Source: Micromonospora haikouensis (GTDB taxonomy: Bacteria > Actinomycetota > Actinomycetes > Mycobacteriales > Micromonosporaceae). From it: a stretch of 64,000 nt of DNA. Positions within the stretch are counted from its first letter, which is position 1; each line of letters begins with the position of its first letter. The stretch covers positions 62,001 to 126,000 of the forward strand of contig NZ_FMCW01000014.1 in NCBI RefSeq assembly GCF_900091595.1, given 5' to 3'. The position numbers were made by a program, and so were the translations under genes. Below are positions 48,138 to 56,885 of this stretch, piece by piece. The notes beneath the pieces are model-generated. The model made no database searches. It was not told the DNA's origin and worked only from the letters and a program-made list of their open reading frames with translations.

Positions 48138-49688
48138 TCAGCGGAAGCAGTGGGCGATCGTGACCTTGCTGCCCACGCAGTTGGTGGGCCGGTTCTCGAT
48201 GACGACGCTGGCGTCGTCGATCCTGACCTGGGCCCGGTCGGCGAAGATCCCACCCGGGGGCAGGGTCGCGCTGTTGTCGACCACCTTGCTCTTGAACAGC
48301 GAGAGCTGCCCGGCGACGGTGTAGATGCCGCCGCCGGTGGACTTCGCGCCGACCGCGGCGTTGCCGCTCACCTCGCTGGTGCGTACCAGCGTGTTGGAGC
48401 GGTCGGCGAAGATGCCGCCGCCGTTGCCCCGGGCGTGGTTGCCGCTGACGACGCTGTCGTCCATCGGCAGCAGGCCCTGGACGCTGGAGATGCCCCCGCC
48501 GTTGCCGCTGGCGGTGTTGCCCTGCACGACCAGGCCACGCAGGACCAGCACCGCGTCGGAGTTGGCGATGCCGCCGCCGATCTTGGCGGTGTTGTCCACG
48601 ACCCGGGTGTCCTCGACCTTCGTCCGGGCCGAGAAGCTGGCCAGGCCGCCGCCCTGCCCGGCGATGTTGTGCGCGAGGATGGTGGTGGCGACGTCGGCCG
48701 CGCCCCGGTAGTTGGCGAGCCCACCGCCGTAGCCGTTGGCGCTGTTGTCGCGGAACTCGGTCTTCGTCATGGTCAGCACACCGCCGTTGAGCATGCCGCC
48801 GCCCTTGCCCTCGGCGCCGGCGGCCGAGTTGCCGACGAACCGGCTCTCGCGGACCACCATGTTGCCGTCGTTGAAGACCCCGCCGCCGCCCTCCTTCGGC
48901 GAGACGGACGTGCTGCCGACGACCGTGGTGCGTTCGAGGACGGCCGTGGCCCCGTGCACGACGTGGACGCTGCCCCCCTCCGAGGTGGACCGGCCGTTGC
49001 GCAGGGTGACGTCGCGCAGTGTCAGCTCGCCGCCGTCGCGCACCGTGAAGAAGCGGAAGGTCTCGGCGTTCTCGCCCCGGGCGATGGTCGCCCCGGAACC
49101 CTCGACGGTGATCGCCTGGTAGATCACCGGCAGGCCGGTGTTGTCGTCGCCCGGCTGGCGCGGCGGCAGTTCGGCGTCCCCGGGGGTCTCGGCGGCGTCG
49201 GCGGCCTCCCGGGCGTCGCGGATGCCGCCGTCGTACTCGTCGGGCTGCTGGAAGGCGTGGCTGAGCGTGTAGGTGCACTTCGGCGCGAGCCGCACCGTCG
49301 CCCCGCCCTCCGCGTTGGCCTGCACGAGCGCGGCGACGAGCCGGGCCGAGTCGCAGGGCACGGTGAGCAGCGGCGGCCGGCGCGTGCCCGGCCCGTCCGG
49401 CTTGCCCTCCGGGGCGGCCGCCCCGTCCGTCCTGCTCTCGGGCCGGCGGGGACCGCCCGGGGCGCCCTCGTCGGTCCACCGCCCCCCGTCGGGGCCGTCG
49501 TCGCGCACGGCCGCCGCCTGCTGCCCCTGGTCGGTGACGCCGGGAGCGCGGTCGGCGGCCAGGGCGGCGACGCCGGTGACACCGGCCGCACCGACCACCA
49601 GGCTGCCGGCCACCACGCCGCCGGCTAAGAACCACCGGGACCGCCGCCTGCTGGGCGTCGCTCGCCGGTTGCCCTGGTACGTGAACAT
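48138..49688 (-). CDS. Secreted right-handed beta-helix protein
   Basis: 516-aa exported protein. An N-terminal Arg-rich stretch and hydrophobic core (WFLAGGVVAGSLVVGAAGVT, about 19-38) form a signal peptide or anchor, followed by a disordered Gly/Pro/Asp-rich linker. From about residue 190 come regular repeats with the pattern NSAxxxGGGIxN (for example RFVGNSAAGAEGKGGGMLN and EFRDNSANGYGGGLANYRG), a parallel beta-helix of the pectate-lyase/PbH1 kind. No catalytic residues are obvious; adhesins and polysaccharide-active proteins share the fold. Cys pairs flank the ends. Confidence 0.8.
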   Translation of the reverse strand: MFTYQGNRRATPSRRRSRWFLAGGVVAGSLVVGAAGVTGVAALAADRAPGVTDQGQQAAAVRDDGPDGGRWTDEGAPGGPRRPESRTDGAAAPEGKPDGPGTRRPPLLTVPCDSARLVAALVQANAEGGATVRLAPKCTYTLSHAFQQPDEYDGGIRDAREAADAAETPGDAELPPRQPGDDNTGLPVIYQAITVEGSGATIARGENAETFRFFTVRDGGELTLRDVTLRNGRSTSEGGSVHVVHGATAVLERTTVVGSTSVSPKEGGGGVFNDGNMVVRESRFVGNSAAGAEGKGGGMLNGGVLTMTKTEFRDNSANGYGGGLANYRGAADVATTILAHNIAGQGGGLASFSARTKVEDTRVVDNTAKIGGGIANSDAVLVLRGLVVQGNTASGNGGGISSVQGLLPMDDSVVSGNHARGNGGGIFADRSNTLVRTSEVSGNAAVGAKSTGGGIYTVAGQLSLFKSKVVDNSATLPPGGIFADRAQVRIDDASVVIENRPTNCVGSKVTIAHCFR

Positions 49689-49775
49689 CACGGTCCTGCC
49701 TCTCCTGCACGAAATGACGCGGCGGCACCGGAACGGGGCGCCGGGTGGCGTACCTCGCGGGGGCCACCGAAGGTC

Positions 49776-49804
49776 ACGATACGGAGAGGAAACGGGCAAG
49801 TCAG
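49776..49804 (-). promoter_or_regulatory. Promoter of the beta-helix protein gene
   Basis: CTGACT (49804-49799) and TATCGT (49781-49776) on the minus strand, 17 bp apart, about 90 bp before the ATG. Confidence 0.45.
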
Positions 49805-49808
49805 GCGT

Positions 49809-49833
49809 ACGTGAATAAACGTACGATTCACGT
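49809..49833. promoter_or_regulatory. Nested palindrome upstream of the beta-helix promoter
   Basis: ACGTGAAT (49809-49816) and ATTCACGT (49826-49833) flank a CGTACG core (49820-49825). It lies just upstream of the -35, the usual place for an activator, in locally AT-rich DNA. Confidence 0.45.
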
Positions 49834-49875
49834 CGAGAGGGTGATTCAGTCGGCCCCGGGGAGGTCCCCCGCCGC

Positions 49876-51924
49876 TCAGCCGCCGACGTGGATGCCGGGG
49901 CGGCGCGACGGGTCCCGCTCCGACTTGCGGATGATCTCCCGCACCACCGGCGGGGTGTCGCCGCGCCCGAGGATCAGATAGCGCAGCAGGTGGGCGATGG
50001 GGTTGCCCTCGGACCACTCGAAGTGCGCGTGCGGGCGGACCCCGGTGGCGTCGCGCAGCGCGAGCAGGATCGCGGCGATCGCGTTCGGCACGGCCGGGCT
50101 GGCCGCCCGCAGCACCCGATAGCCGCCGACCTCCACCCCGTGCACCCGCAGCACCCGGCTGAACTCCGACGGGTCGACCACGTCGACCTCCAGGAAGAGC
50201 ACGTCGGCGGCGCCCGGGACCGGGTTCATGCCGCGCTGCGCGCGCTCCTTGACCGTGTACTCCTTCACCGCCCCGCTGTCGCGCTTGTTGGCGATCAGGT
50301 GCAGCCGCCCGTCGTGGGCGACGGACTCGGCGACGAACCGGCGGGCGGCGTCGTCGAACTCGATCCGGTCGGCGCGCAGCTCCGTGGTGCGGGTGACCCG
50401 GGAGATCAGCGAGACGCCGATGATGCCCGCGATGAACAGGCCGGAGATGGCGATGCCGTCCGGCTTGGCGACCACGTTCTCCGTGAGGGCGTAGAGCAGG
50501 ACGACGGTGAGCACGGCGAAGCCGACCGCCGCGAACCGGTGGCGGGCGCGGGCCGTCGCTATCGTCACCGCCACCGCGGCGGAGACCATCATCGCCAGGA
50601 TCCCGGTCGCGTACGCGCCGGCCTGGGCGTTGACGTCCGCGCGGAAGGCCACGGTGATCACGATGCTGATCAGCGTGTAGACGATCACCACGGGGCGTAC
50701 CGCCCGGCCCCACTCGGGCGCCATCCCGTACGAGGGCAGGTAGCGGGGCACGATGTTGATCAGCCCGGCCATCGCCGAGGCGCCGGCGAACCAGAGGATC
50801 AGCACGCTGCTGACGTCGTAGGCCGTGCCGAACGCCTCGCCGAGCCGCTCGTGCGCCAGCCAGGCCAGCGCCCGGCCGTTGGCCGCCCCGCCCGGCCGGA
50901 ACTCCCGCGCGGGGATCAGCACGGTGGTGACGAGGGTCGTGGCCACCAGGTACACCGACATGATCAGCGCGGCGGCGGTGAGCAGCCGGCGCGTGTTGCG
51001 GATCCGGGCGGCGAGCCGACGCTCGGCGTCCGGGCCGTCACCGCGCACCAGCGGCATCATGCTCACCCCGGTCTCGAAACCGGACAGGCCCAGGACCAGC
51101 AGCGGGAACGCCAGCACCGCCGGGCCGACCAGGCCGGCGACCCCGCCGCCGCCGGCCGTCAGCGCGGCGGTCCAGTCACCCAGGGTCGCCGGATCCGCGA
51201 CGATCGCCGCCACGCCCGCCGCGACGATCACCGCGTTCAGCCCCAGGAAGACCACCACCAGGGGCACCGCCACCGTCACCGCCTCGCGGAACCCGAGCAG
51301 GAACACCCCGCCGAGGACCAGCAGCAGCACCACGGTCACCGCCACCGCGGCGAGGGTGCCGCGCGGGAACGACGCCGGCAGGTACGGGTTCTCCAGCAGG
51401 TGGACGGTGGCGTCGGCGGCGGACAGCGTGATCGTGATGATCCACGAGGTGGCCACGAAGCCGAGCAGGACGAGGACGAAGACCTTGCCCCGCCAGAACG
51501 GCAACAGCCGCTCCAGCATCGCCACCGAGCCCTGCCCGTGCGGGCTCTCCCGGGCCACCCGCCGGTACATCGGCAGCATCCCGAACAGGGTCAGCGCCAC
51601 GATCAGCAACGTCGCCACCGGGGAGAGCGCCCCGGCCGCCAGCGCGGCGATGCCGGGCAGGTACGACAGGGTGGAGAAGTAGTCCACCCCGGTCAGGCAC
51701 ATCACCTGCCACCAGGGATGCGCCCGGCCCTGGGCCTCCCCGGTCTCCGGACCGACCGGCGGCACCCGGTGCTGGAACAGCCAGCGGCCGAACCGGCCGG
51801 CGGGCTGCTGGGGGCGGGTCGCCCGGTCGACGCAGGCCGGGACCACCACCGGGTCGCCCGGGGCCGCCGCACGCCGGTGGCCCCGGGTCCGCCTCGGCTG
51901 CCCGCCGTCCCGCCGCTGCGCCAT
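49876..51924 (-). CDS. APC-superfamily amino acid/cation permease
   Basis: 682-aa transporter with about 12 membrane helices between residues 75 and 500 (for example MCLTGVDYFSTLSYLPGIAA, VAGLVGPAVLAFPLLVLGLS and SSVLILWFAGASAMAGLINI). A soluble C-terminal domain of about 180 residues follows (LHLIANKRDSGAVKEYTVKE). An Arg/Gly-rich cytosolic N-terminus of 65 residues precedes. The GVDYFST start of the first helix and the soluble tail fit the large actinobacterial APC permeases often called amino acid transporters; the substrate is unknown. Confidence 0.85.
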   Translation of the reverse strand: MAQRRDGGQPRRTRGHRRAAAPGDPVVVPACVDRATRPQQPAGRFGRWLFQHRVPPVGPETGEAQGRAHPWWQVMCLTGVDYFSTLSYLPGIAALAAGALSPVATLLIVALTLFGMLPMYRRVARESPHGQGSVAMLERLLPFWRGKVFVLVLLGFVATSWIITITLSAADATVHLLENPYLPASFPRGTLAAVAVTVVLLLVLGGVFLLGFREAVTVAVPLVVVFLGLNAVIVAAGVAAIVADPATLGDWTAALTAGGGGVAGLVGPAVLAFPLLVLGLSGFETGVSMMPLVRGDGPDAERRLAARIRNTRRLLTAAALIMSVYLVATTLVTTVLIPAREFRPGGAANGRALAWLAHERLGEAFGTAYDVSSVLILWFAGASAMAGLINIVPRYLPSYGMAPEWGRAVRPVVIVYTLISIVITVAFRADVNAQAGAYATGILAMMVSAAVAVTIATARARHRFAAVGFAVLTVVLLYALTENVVAKPDGIAISGLFIAGIIGVSLISRVTRTTELRADRIEFDDAARRFVAESVAHDGRLHLIANKRDSGAVKEYTVKERAQRGMNPVPGAADVLFLEVDVVDPSEFSRVLRVHGVEVGGYRVLRAASPAVPNAIAAILLALRDATGVRPHAHFEWSEGNPIAHLLRYLILGRGDTPPVVREIIRKSERDPSRRPGIHVGG

Positions 51925-52018
51925 GCGCGCCCCCTCCACGCCCTGCACCGACCGTAGGCGCAACCCGACGCCCGCTCCGCCCGAACCGGCGAGGAAGGTC
52001 GGGCCGGCCCGTGGCCGG

Positions 52019-52768
52019 TCAGCTCAGCGCGGCGGACCAGGCGGCCACGTGGGCGTCGAGGTAGTCGGCGGTGGCCCGCCAGTAGGGTCCGTCGTCCACC
52101 CAGATCCGCGCCCATGGCTGCCGGCCCTCCCGGGCACCGGCCTCGAGCAGGTCACACATGGCGCGGGCCCGTCGACCGAGCATCCGGGGCAGCTCGGCCC
52201 GCTCCGGGCCCTCGAGGCCGTAGCCGTCGACGAGGGCCCGCAGCCGCGCCGCCGACTCGGGCACCGGCCGGTCCGCCCGCATCCCGGCCATGCTCTGCGC
52301 CGCGTACGCCAGCTCCCACGGCCGCGACCCGGGCCCGGCACAGTCCCAGTCGATCAGGACCCAGCCCCGGGGCGAGCGGATCAGGTTCCACGGCGCGGCA
52401 TCGTGGTGGCAGACGAGATCCTCGCGGTCCGGCGGGATCACCCGCTGCCACCCCGCCGGCTGCGGCGGCACGAAGCCGGCCACCGCGCGGTGCAGGTCGG
52501 CCAGGAGCGCCCCGATCCCGGCCAGCTCCCCCGGGGTGTACGTGCCGGTGACGTCGCCGGCCGCGCCGGGCACGTACTCCAGCACCTGGCGGCCCCGGTC
52601 GTCGCGGCCCAGCGGGCGGGGCGCGCCGGGAAACCCCGCGTCGTGCAGGTGGGCCAGCAGGGCGTCGACGGTGTCGGTCCACGGGCCGGCCGGCCGGCGG
52701 ACGGTGTCGCCCACCCGCACCACCCCGGCGGTGGCGTTGCCGGGCAGCGGCTCCTCGTGGTTGCTCAC
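52019..52768 (-). CDS. Aminoglycoside phosphotransferase (APH)-fold kinase
   Basis: 249-aa kinase-like protein. The catalytic loop VCHHDAAPWNLIRSPRGWVL has the HxDxxxxN pattern and LIDWDCAGPGSRPWEL the metal-binding Asp. The N-lobe is short (VVRVGDTVRRPAGPWTDTVD), as in small antibiotic- or choline-kinase-like APH proteins. The GTG start at 52768 is preferred over the ATG at 52804, as the extension is repetitive and lacks a ribosome site. Substrate unknown; resistance is possible but not shown. Confidence 0.82.
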   Translation of the reverse strand: MSNHEEPLPGNATAGVVRVGDTVRRPAGPWTDTVDALLAHLHDAGFPGAPRPLGRDDRGRQVLEYVPGAAGDVTGTYTPGELAGIGALLADLHRAVAGFVPPQPAGWQRVIPPDREDLVCHHDAAPWNLIRSPRGWVLIDWDCAGPGSRPWELAYAAQSMAGMRADRPVPESAARLRALVDGYGLEGPERAELPRMLGRRARAMCDLLEAGAREGRQPWARIWVDDGPYWRATADYLDAHVAAWSAALS

Positions 52769-52816
52769 CCCGCCATCCTGCCGGCCGGCCCACCACCGGG
52801 CCACCTCGTTACGGAC

Positions 52817-52862
52817 AGGGGGTGTCCCCGCGCTTCCCCCCCGGTAGCGCGGGGACCCCCCG
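52817..52862. terminator. Long GC hairpin after the DUF5995 gene
   Basis: GGTGTCCCCGCGCT (52821-52834) pairs with 52846-52859 with one mismatch, and a few outer G-C pairs extend it. It lies directly after the stop of the DUF5995 gene and before the start region of the APH gene on the same strand. Confidence 0.6.
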
Positions 52863-52869
52863 TACCCGG

Positions 52870-53646
52870 CTACTGCAGGAACGCCCCGAGGGGCGAGAGC
52901 AGCAGCCGACCGAGCGCGGCGGCGTTGTCGTCCAGCCGTACGCGCTCACACTCGCGGGCCTCCGGATCGTGCCGGCAGCGCCAGATCTTCTGGGCGTTGC
53001 GCCACGCCACGTTGCGGGTGTACTCGACCAGTTCGCCCTGGTACCAGTCGTCGATGTCGCCGTTGAGCATGTCGATCATGAGCTGCCAGTTGTCCAGGTA
53101 GCCGCGTCGCAGCTCCGGGATCCGCTCGGCGAAGATCTGGTTGATCTCCAGGTAGTCGCGGTGCTGGTCGGTGCCGTCGACCGGCTCGGACTCCAGGCTG
53201 TCGAACGTGGTCACCAGCGCGAACGGCAGATCGAAGTTGATGTGGGCGTTCACGCCGGCGGCGGCCGACGGCAGCGGCCGGGCGTCCGGGCCACGCATCC
53301 GCCGGAACAGGCAGGCCCAGGCCCGGGGGGTGGCCGGGCTGGACTCCGTCCAGTAGCGCAGCGCGTCGAAGTAGCGGGCGGCGAACTCCACGTCGAGCCG
53401 GGCCAGGAAGACCGGGTCGGCGAAGCGGTCGTCGTACAGGCCGTTCAGCACGCTGGTGGTGATGGTCAGGTACAGCTCGTTGAAGTCCGCCAGGGGGCAG
53501 CTGCGCTCCAGCGGGGGCAGCCGCACCAGCAGGTCCTGGAGCTTGGTGAGGTGGTCGACCACCGCCGGCACGTCCGCCGGGTGGTCGGCGAGCAGCCCCA
53601 CGATGTCCTGGTGCACCGGGCCCCAGACCGGTTCGCCCATCCCCAT
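52870..53646 (-). CDS. DUF5995 family protein
   Basis: 258-aa soluble protein: FNELYLTITTSVLNGLYDDR, RLDVEFAARYFDALRYW, SAAAGVNAHINFDLPFALVT, and GELVEYTRNVAWRNAQKIWR. The conserved NxHINxDLP block and length match DUF5995, an actinobacterial family of unknown role. ATG at 53646 behind GGGGGGAGGA. Its upstream region carries a motif also found upstream of the cyclase gene at 56.9 kb. Confidence 0.8.
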   Translation of the reverse strand: MGMGEPVWGPVHQDIVGLLADHPADVPAVVDHLTKLQDLLVRLPPLERSCPLADFNELYLTITTSVLNGLYDDRFADPVFLARLDVEFAARYFDALRYWTESSPATPRAWACLFRRMRGPDARPLPSAAAGVNAHINFDLPFALVTTFDSLESEPVDGTDQHRDYLEINQIFAERIPELRRGYLDNWQLMIDMLNGDIDDWYQGELVEYTRNVAWRNAQKIWRCRHDPEARECERVRLDDNAAALGRLLLSPLGAFLQ

Positions 53647-53724
53647 CCGTCCTCCCCCCTGCGCGCCGCGCCATTCCCGTGCCGCGGCGTCGGGGCACAG
53701 CCTCTCAGCCGTGGTCCGTGCGGC

Positions 53725-53744
53725 GGATCAGTAGAACGACGTAT
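53725..53744 (-). promoter_or_regulatory. Shared motif, copy A, upstream of the DUF5995 gene
   Basis: Read on the minus strand: ATACGTCGTTCTACTGATCC. It matches copy C (56800-56819) at 18 of 20 positions and has the same orientation towards its downstream gene, about 80 bp from the start codon. With copy B it forms an inverted pair. Confidence 0.5.
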
Positions 53745-53759
53745 AAGCGGGCGACGGGC

Positions 53760-53776
53760 GTACGTCGTGGCGGATC
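53760..53776 (+). promoter_or_regulatory. Shared motif, copy B (degenerate), at the 3' end of the LAL regulator gene
   Basis: GTACGTCGTGGCGGATC keeps TACGTCGT and GATC of the motif in opposite orientation to copy A, 16 bp away. Likely a half site of one larger operator. Confidence 0.35.
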
Positions 53777-56697
53777 TAATCCGGACGGTTACGCAGGAAG
53801 ATCGCGCTGGCCTGCACGCGGGTGCGCACCTGGAGCTTGTCGAAGATGTGCGACACGTGCACGCCGATGGTGCGTTCGCTGATGAACAGCCGCTGGCCGA
53901 TCTCCTTGTTGGTCAGCCCCTCGGCCACGGCGGCGAGCACCTCGCGTTCCCGGGCCGTCAGCATCGTCAGCTCGTCGCCGGACGGCTCGGCCCCGGTCAC
54001 CGGGCGCCCCTCGGCCGACGCGCCCCGCTCCTCCAGGGTCACCCGGGCCCGGGTCGCCAGGGTGCGGATCTCGGTGCTCAGTGGTTCCGCGCCGAGCCCC
54101 TGCGCCACCTGGTACGCCTCGCGCAGCAGCTTGCCGGCGGTGGCCGTGCGGCTGCGGCGGGCCAGCAGCGCCTCGGCCTGCCGCAGCCGCGAATATGCCG
54201 CCGGGTAGGGGTGGTGGCGGCGGTCCCACTCGGTGACCGACCGGGCCCACAGCTGCGGGTCGCTGCCGTCGAGGCGGCTGACCTCGGCCTCGCACAGCGC
54301 CAGGAACCCGTCGACGACGTCGCGCACCGGCCGGGCGGCGTGTTCGCTCTTGCGGGCCACCCGCTCGGCCACCTCGCGCAGCCGGCGCACCGCCGTGGTG
54401 TCGACGCTCGCGCGGGCGGCGTGCGCCTCGGCCTCGGCGCGCAGCCCGTGCCAGACCAGGGCGGCGAGGATGCCGACATCGTCGGAGCGGACCTCGGTGA
54501 GGCCGCGCTGCACCGCCTGCCGGGCCAGGTCGTGCCGGCCCTGCCACATGGCCAGCCCGGCGCGCAGGGTCAGCAGCGGGATGACGTGCCGGGCGCCGCC
54601 GCCGGCCAGCACGGTGGCCACGGCCTCCAGGTCGCGGTCGGCGGCGGCGATGTCGCCGTACCCGACCCAGAGCCGGCAGCGGGCCAGCAGCAGCTCGACG
54701 GCGTCCGCGCCGGACGGGCGGTGCCGCAGCGCCGCCGCGACCACCTTCTCCGCCTCCGCCCACTGCCCCACCCGGAACAGCCCGTTCGTGGCGATGGCCA
54801 GCAGCCGGGTTTCGTACGTGCGGCCCAGGCCCAGCTCGGCGACCCGCTCGGCGCCCCGGCGGGCCACCACCACCCCCTCCTCCAGGATGTTCAGCGGCCC
54901 GGTCAGCAGCTCCGCCAGGTGCAGGTACGCGCACGCCACGTCCTCGGGCCGGCCGGCCCGCTCGGCGGTGTCGAGGGCCTCCCGCATGACGGCCAGCCCG
55001 GCGTCCGGGTCCTCCAGGTAGGCCTCGCTGAAGCCCAGCGCCATGCTGGCCAGCACCACCTCGGAGACGGACCCCTCCACCTGCGCGGCCAGCTCCAGGG
55101 CCTCCCGGGCCCGGTCGCCGGCGTCGGCGTAGCGGCCCAGGTGCAGCAGCAGCTCGGCCAGGTGCGCGGCGGCGGTGGCCCGCTCCCGCGAGGTGCAGTC
55201 GGCGGCGGCCAGGGCCCGCCGGTACTCCGCCTCGGCGGGCGCGGACCGGCCGGCGGCAGCCAGGTAGCGGGCCCGCCGGATGTGCAACGCGCAGGCCGGG
55301 GGCGCGTCCTCGGCGTCGGCCAGCTCCTCCAGCAGGGACAGCGCGCGGGCGTGCTCGCCGCAGTGGTGCGCCGCCTCGGCGGCGTGGCGCAGCAGCTCCG
55401 CCCGGTCGGCGGTGAGCCCGCCGCCGGCCGGGGCGACCCCGGCGGCCGGCGGGCCGGCCAGTTGCAGGGCGACCGACCAGTGGCGGTGCGCCTCGGCGTA
55501 GCCGTGCAGCCGCTCGGCCTCCTGCGCCGCCGCGACCGCCGCCGGCAGCGCCCGCGCCGGCTCCCCCGCCAACCGCCAGTGGTGCGCCAGCCGCGCCTGG
55601 TGCAACTCCGCCGGCGCCGTCGTCAGCGCCTCCGCGTAGCGGCGGTGCAGCGCCGACCGCTCCGCGGGCAGCAGCTCGTGGGCGAGCACCTCCGCCACCA
55701 ACCGGTGCCGCAGCCGGTAGCCGTCGTCGTCGCCCACCAGCAACCGGTGCGCCACCGCCGCCCGCACCGCCTCGATCAGCTCCCCCTCCGGCAGCCGGGT
55801 CACCTCCGCCAACAGCCAGTGCGCCACCGGCTCCACCCCGGCGGCCACCGCGTGCACCACCGCGTGCGCGGCCTGCGGCAACGCGTCCACCCGGGCCAGG
55901 AACACCTCCCGCAGCGTCTCCGACAGCCCGTCGCGCCCCTCGCGCAGATCCCGCGCCAGCTCCTCCACCACGAACGGGTTCCCGCCGCTGCGCTGCCACA
56001 GCGACTCCGCCGCCTCCGCGCCCAGCGGCCCGCCCAGCACCGCCGCGGCCAACTGCTCGGTGCCCGCCCGGTCCAGCGGGGCGAGGTCGACCACCCGCAC
56101 CGACCGCAGGCGACGCAGCTCGGTCAGCACCCGCCGCAGCGGGTGCGCGCCCTGCAACGACTCGGCCCGCACCGCCGCCAACACCGACAACTGCAGGTCA
56201 CCGAGCCCGGCCAGCAGATAGAGCAGCAACTGCCGGGTGCTGCGGTCGACCCACTGCAGATCGTCGAGCACCAGCACCAACGGCCGCCCCTGCGCGACCA
56301 GGTGCAGCCCCCGGGAGACCCGCTCCAGCAGGGCGCCCGCCCCGTCCGGGCCGGCGGTCTCGGCGGCGAACATCTGCAACAGCCCGCGCACCGCCGACGA
56401 CGTCCGTGCGTGCGAGGCCGTCAGCTCGGCGTCGAAGCGCCGCAACGCCTGCAGCAACGGATGCAGGGGAGACGAGTCGCCGATGTCGAGGCACGTGCCG
56501 GTGAGCACGAGCGCGCCCCCGGCGCGGAACCGGTCGCCCGCCTCGCGCAGCAGCCGGGTCTTGCCCACGCCGCTCTCGCCCGTGACGAACACCGCCGCCG
56601 TCTGCCCCGGACCCACGCCGTCGAGCAGCGCGGACCGCAGCGTCGCGAGGTGGTCGGCACGGCCGACGAGTGGTGCGAGGTCCACATCGCTGGCCAT
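53776..56697 (-). CDS. LAL-type LuxR regulator (large ATP-binding LuxR)
   Basis: 973-aa regulator. N-terminal AAA/STAND ATPase with LVGRADHLATLRSALLDGV and the Walker A GESGVGKTRLL (about 40-50), Walker B-like LVLVLDDLQWVDRSTRQLLL, a long TPR-like helical middle (Ala/Leu/Glu-rich), and a C-terminal LuxR HTH, LTAREREVLAAVAEGLTNKE then RLFISERTIGVHVSHIFDKL. Such proteins activate secondary metabolism or sugar genes upon ligand and ATP binding. The ATG at 56697 is preferred to upstream starts, as the domain begins 10 residues later. It is divergent from the cyclase gene. Confidence 0.9.
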   Translation of the reverse strand: MASDVDLAPLVGRADHLATLRSALLDGVGPGQTAAVFVTGESGVGKTRLLREAGDRFRAGGALVLTGTCLDIGDSSPLHPLLQALRRFDAELTASHARTSSAVRGLLQMFAAETAGPDGAGALLERVSRGLHLVAQGRPLVLVLDDLQWVDRSTRQLLLYLLAGLGDLQLSVLAAVRAESLQGAHPLRRVLTELRRLRSVRVVDLAPLDRAGTEQLAAAVLGGPLGAEAAESLWQRSGGNPFVVEELARDLREGRDGLSETLREVFLARVDALPQAAHAVVHAVAAGVEPVAHWLLAEVTRLPEGELIEAVRAAVAHRLLVGDDDGYRLRHRLVAEVLAHELLPAERSALHRRYAEALTTAPAELHQARLAHHWRLAGEPARALPAAVAAAQEAERLHGYAEAHRHWSVALQLAGPPAAGVAPAGGGLTADRAELLRHAAEAAHHCGEHARALSLLEELADAEDAPPACALHIRRARYLAAAGRSAPAEAEYRRALAAADCTSRERATAAAHLAELLLHLGRYADAGDRAREALELAAQVEGSVSEVVLASMALGFSEAYLEDPDAGLAVMREALDTAERAGRPEDVACAYLHLAELLTGPLNILEEGVVVARRGAERVAELGLGRTYETRLLAIATNGLFRVGQWAEAEKVVAAALRHRPSGADAVELLLARCRLWVGYGDIAAADRDLEAVATVLAGGGARHVIPLLTLRAGLAMWQGRHDLARQAVQRGLTEVRSDDVGILAALVWHGLRAEAEAHAARASVDTTAVRRLREVAERVARKSEHAARPVRDVVDGFLALCEAEVSRLDGSDPQLWARSVTEWDRRHHPYPAAYSRLRQAEALLARRSRTATAGKLLREAYQVAQGLGAEPLSTEIRTLATRARVTLEERGASAEGRPVTGAEPSGDELTMLTAREREVLAAVAEGLTNKEIGQRLFISERTIGVHVSHIFDKLQVRTRVQASAIFLRNRPD

Positions 56698-56799
56698 GGT
56701 TCGCAGCCTAGTCACAGGTCCCCGGACCGTTCTACGGGTCTTCGCCCCCACTGGTACGCCTCGCGTCGACATTGCGACTAAAGGTTGCGGTAGGCCGAC

Positions 56800-56819
56800 A
56801 TACGTCGTTCTGCCGATCC
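56800..56819 (+). promoter_or_regulatory. Shared motif, copy C, between the LAL regulator and cyclase genes
   Basis: ATACGTCGTTCTGCCGATCC, nearly identical to copy A. It lies 67 bp before the cyclase ATG and about 100 bp upstream of the LAL regulator start. Confidence 0.5.
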
Positions 56820-56885
56820 CCCGTCGGACCGGTGGTGGGAGTCTCCTGAGGTCGTCAGGCACCAAGCGGGGGGAAAGGCGGTGCG

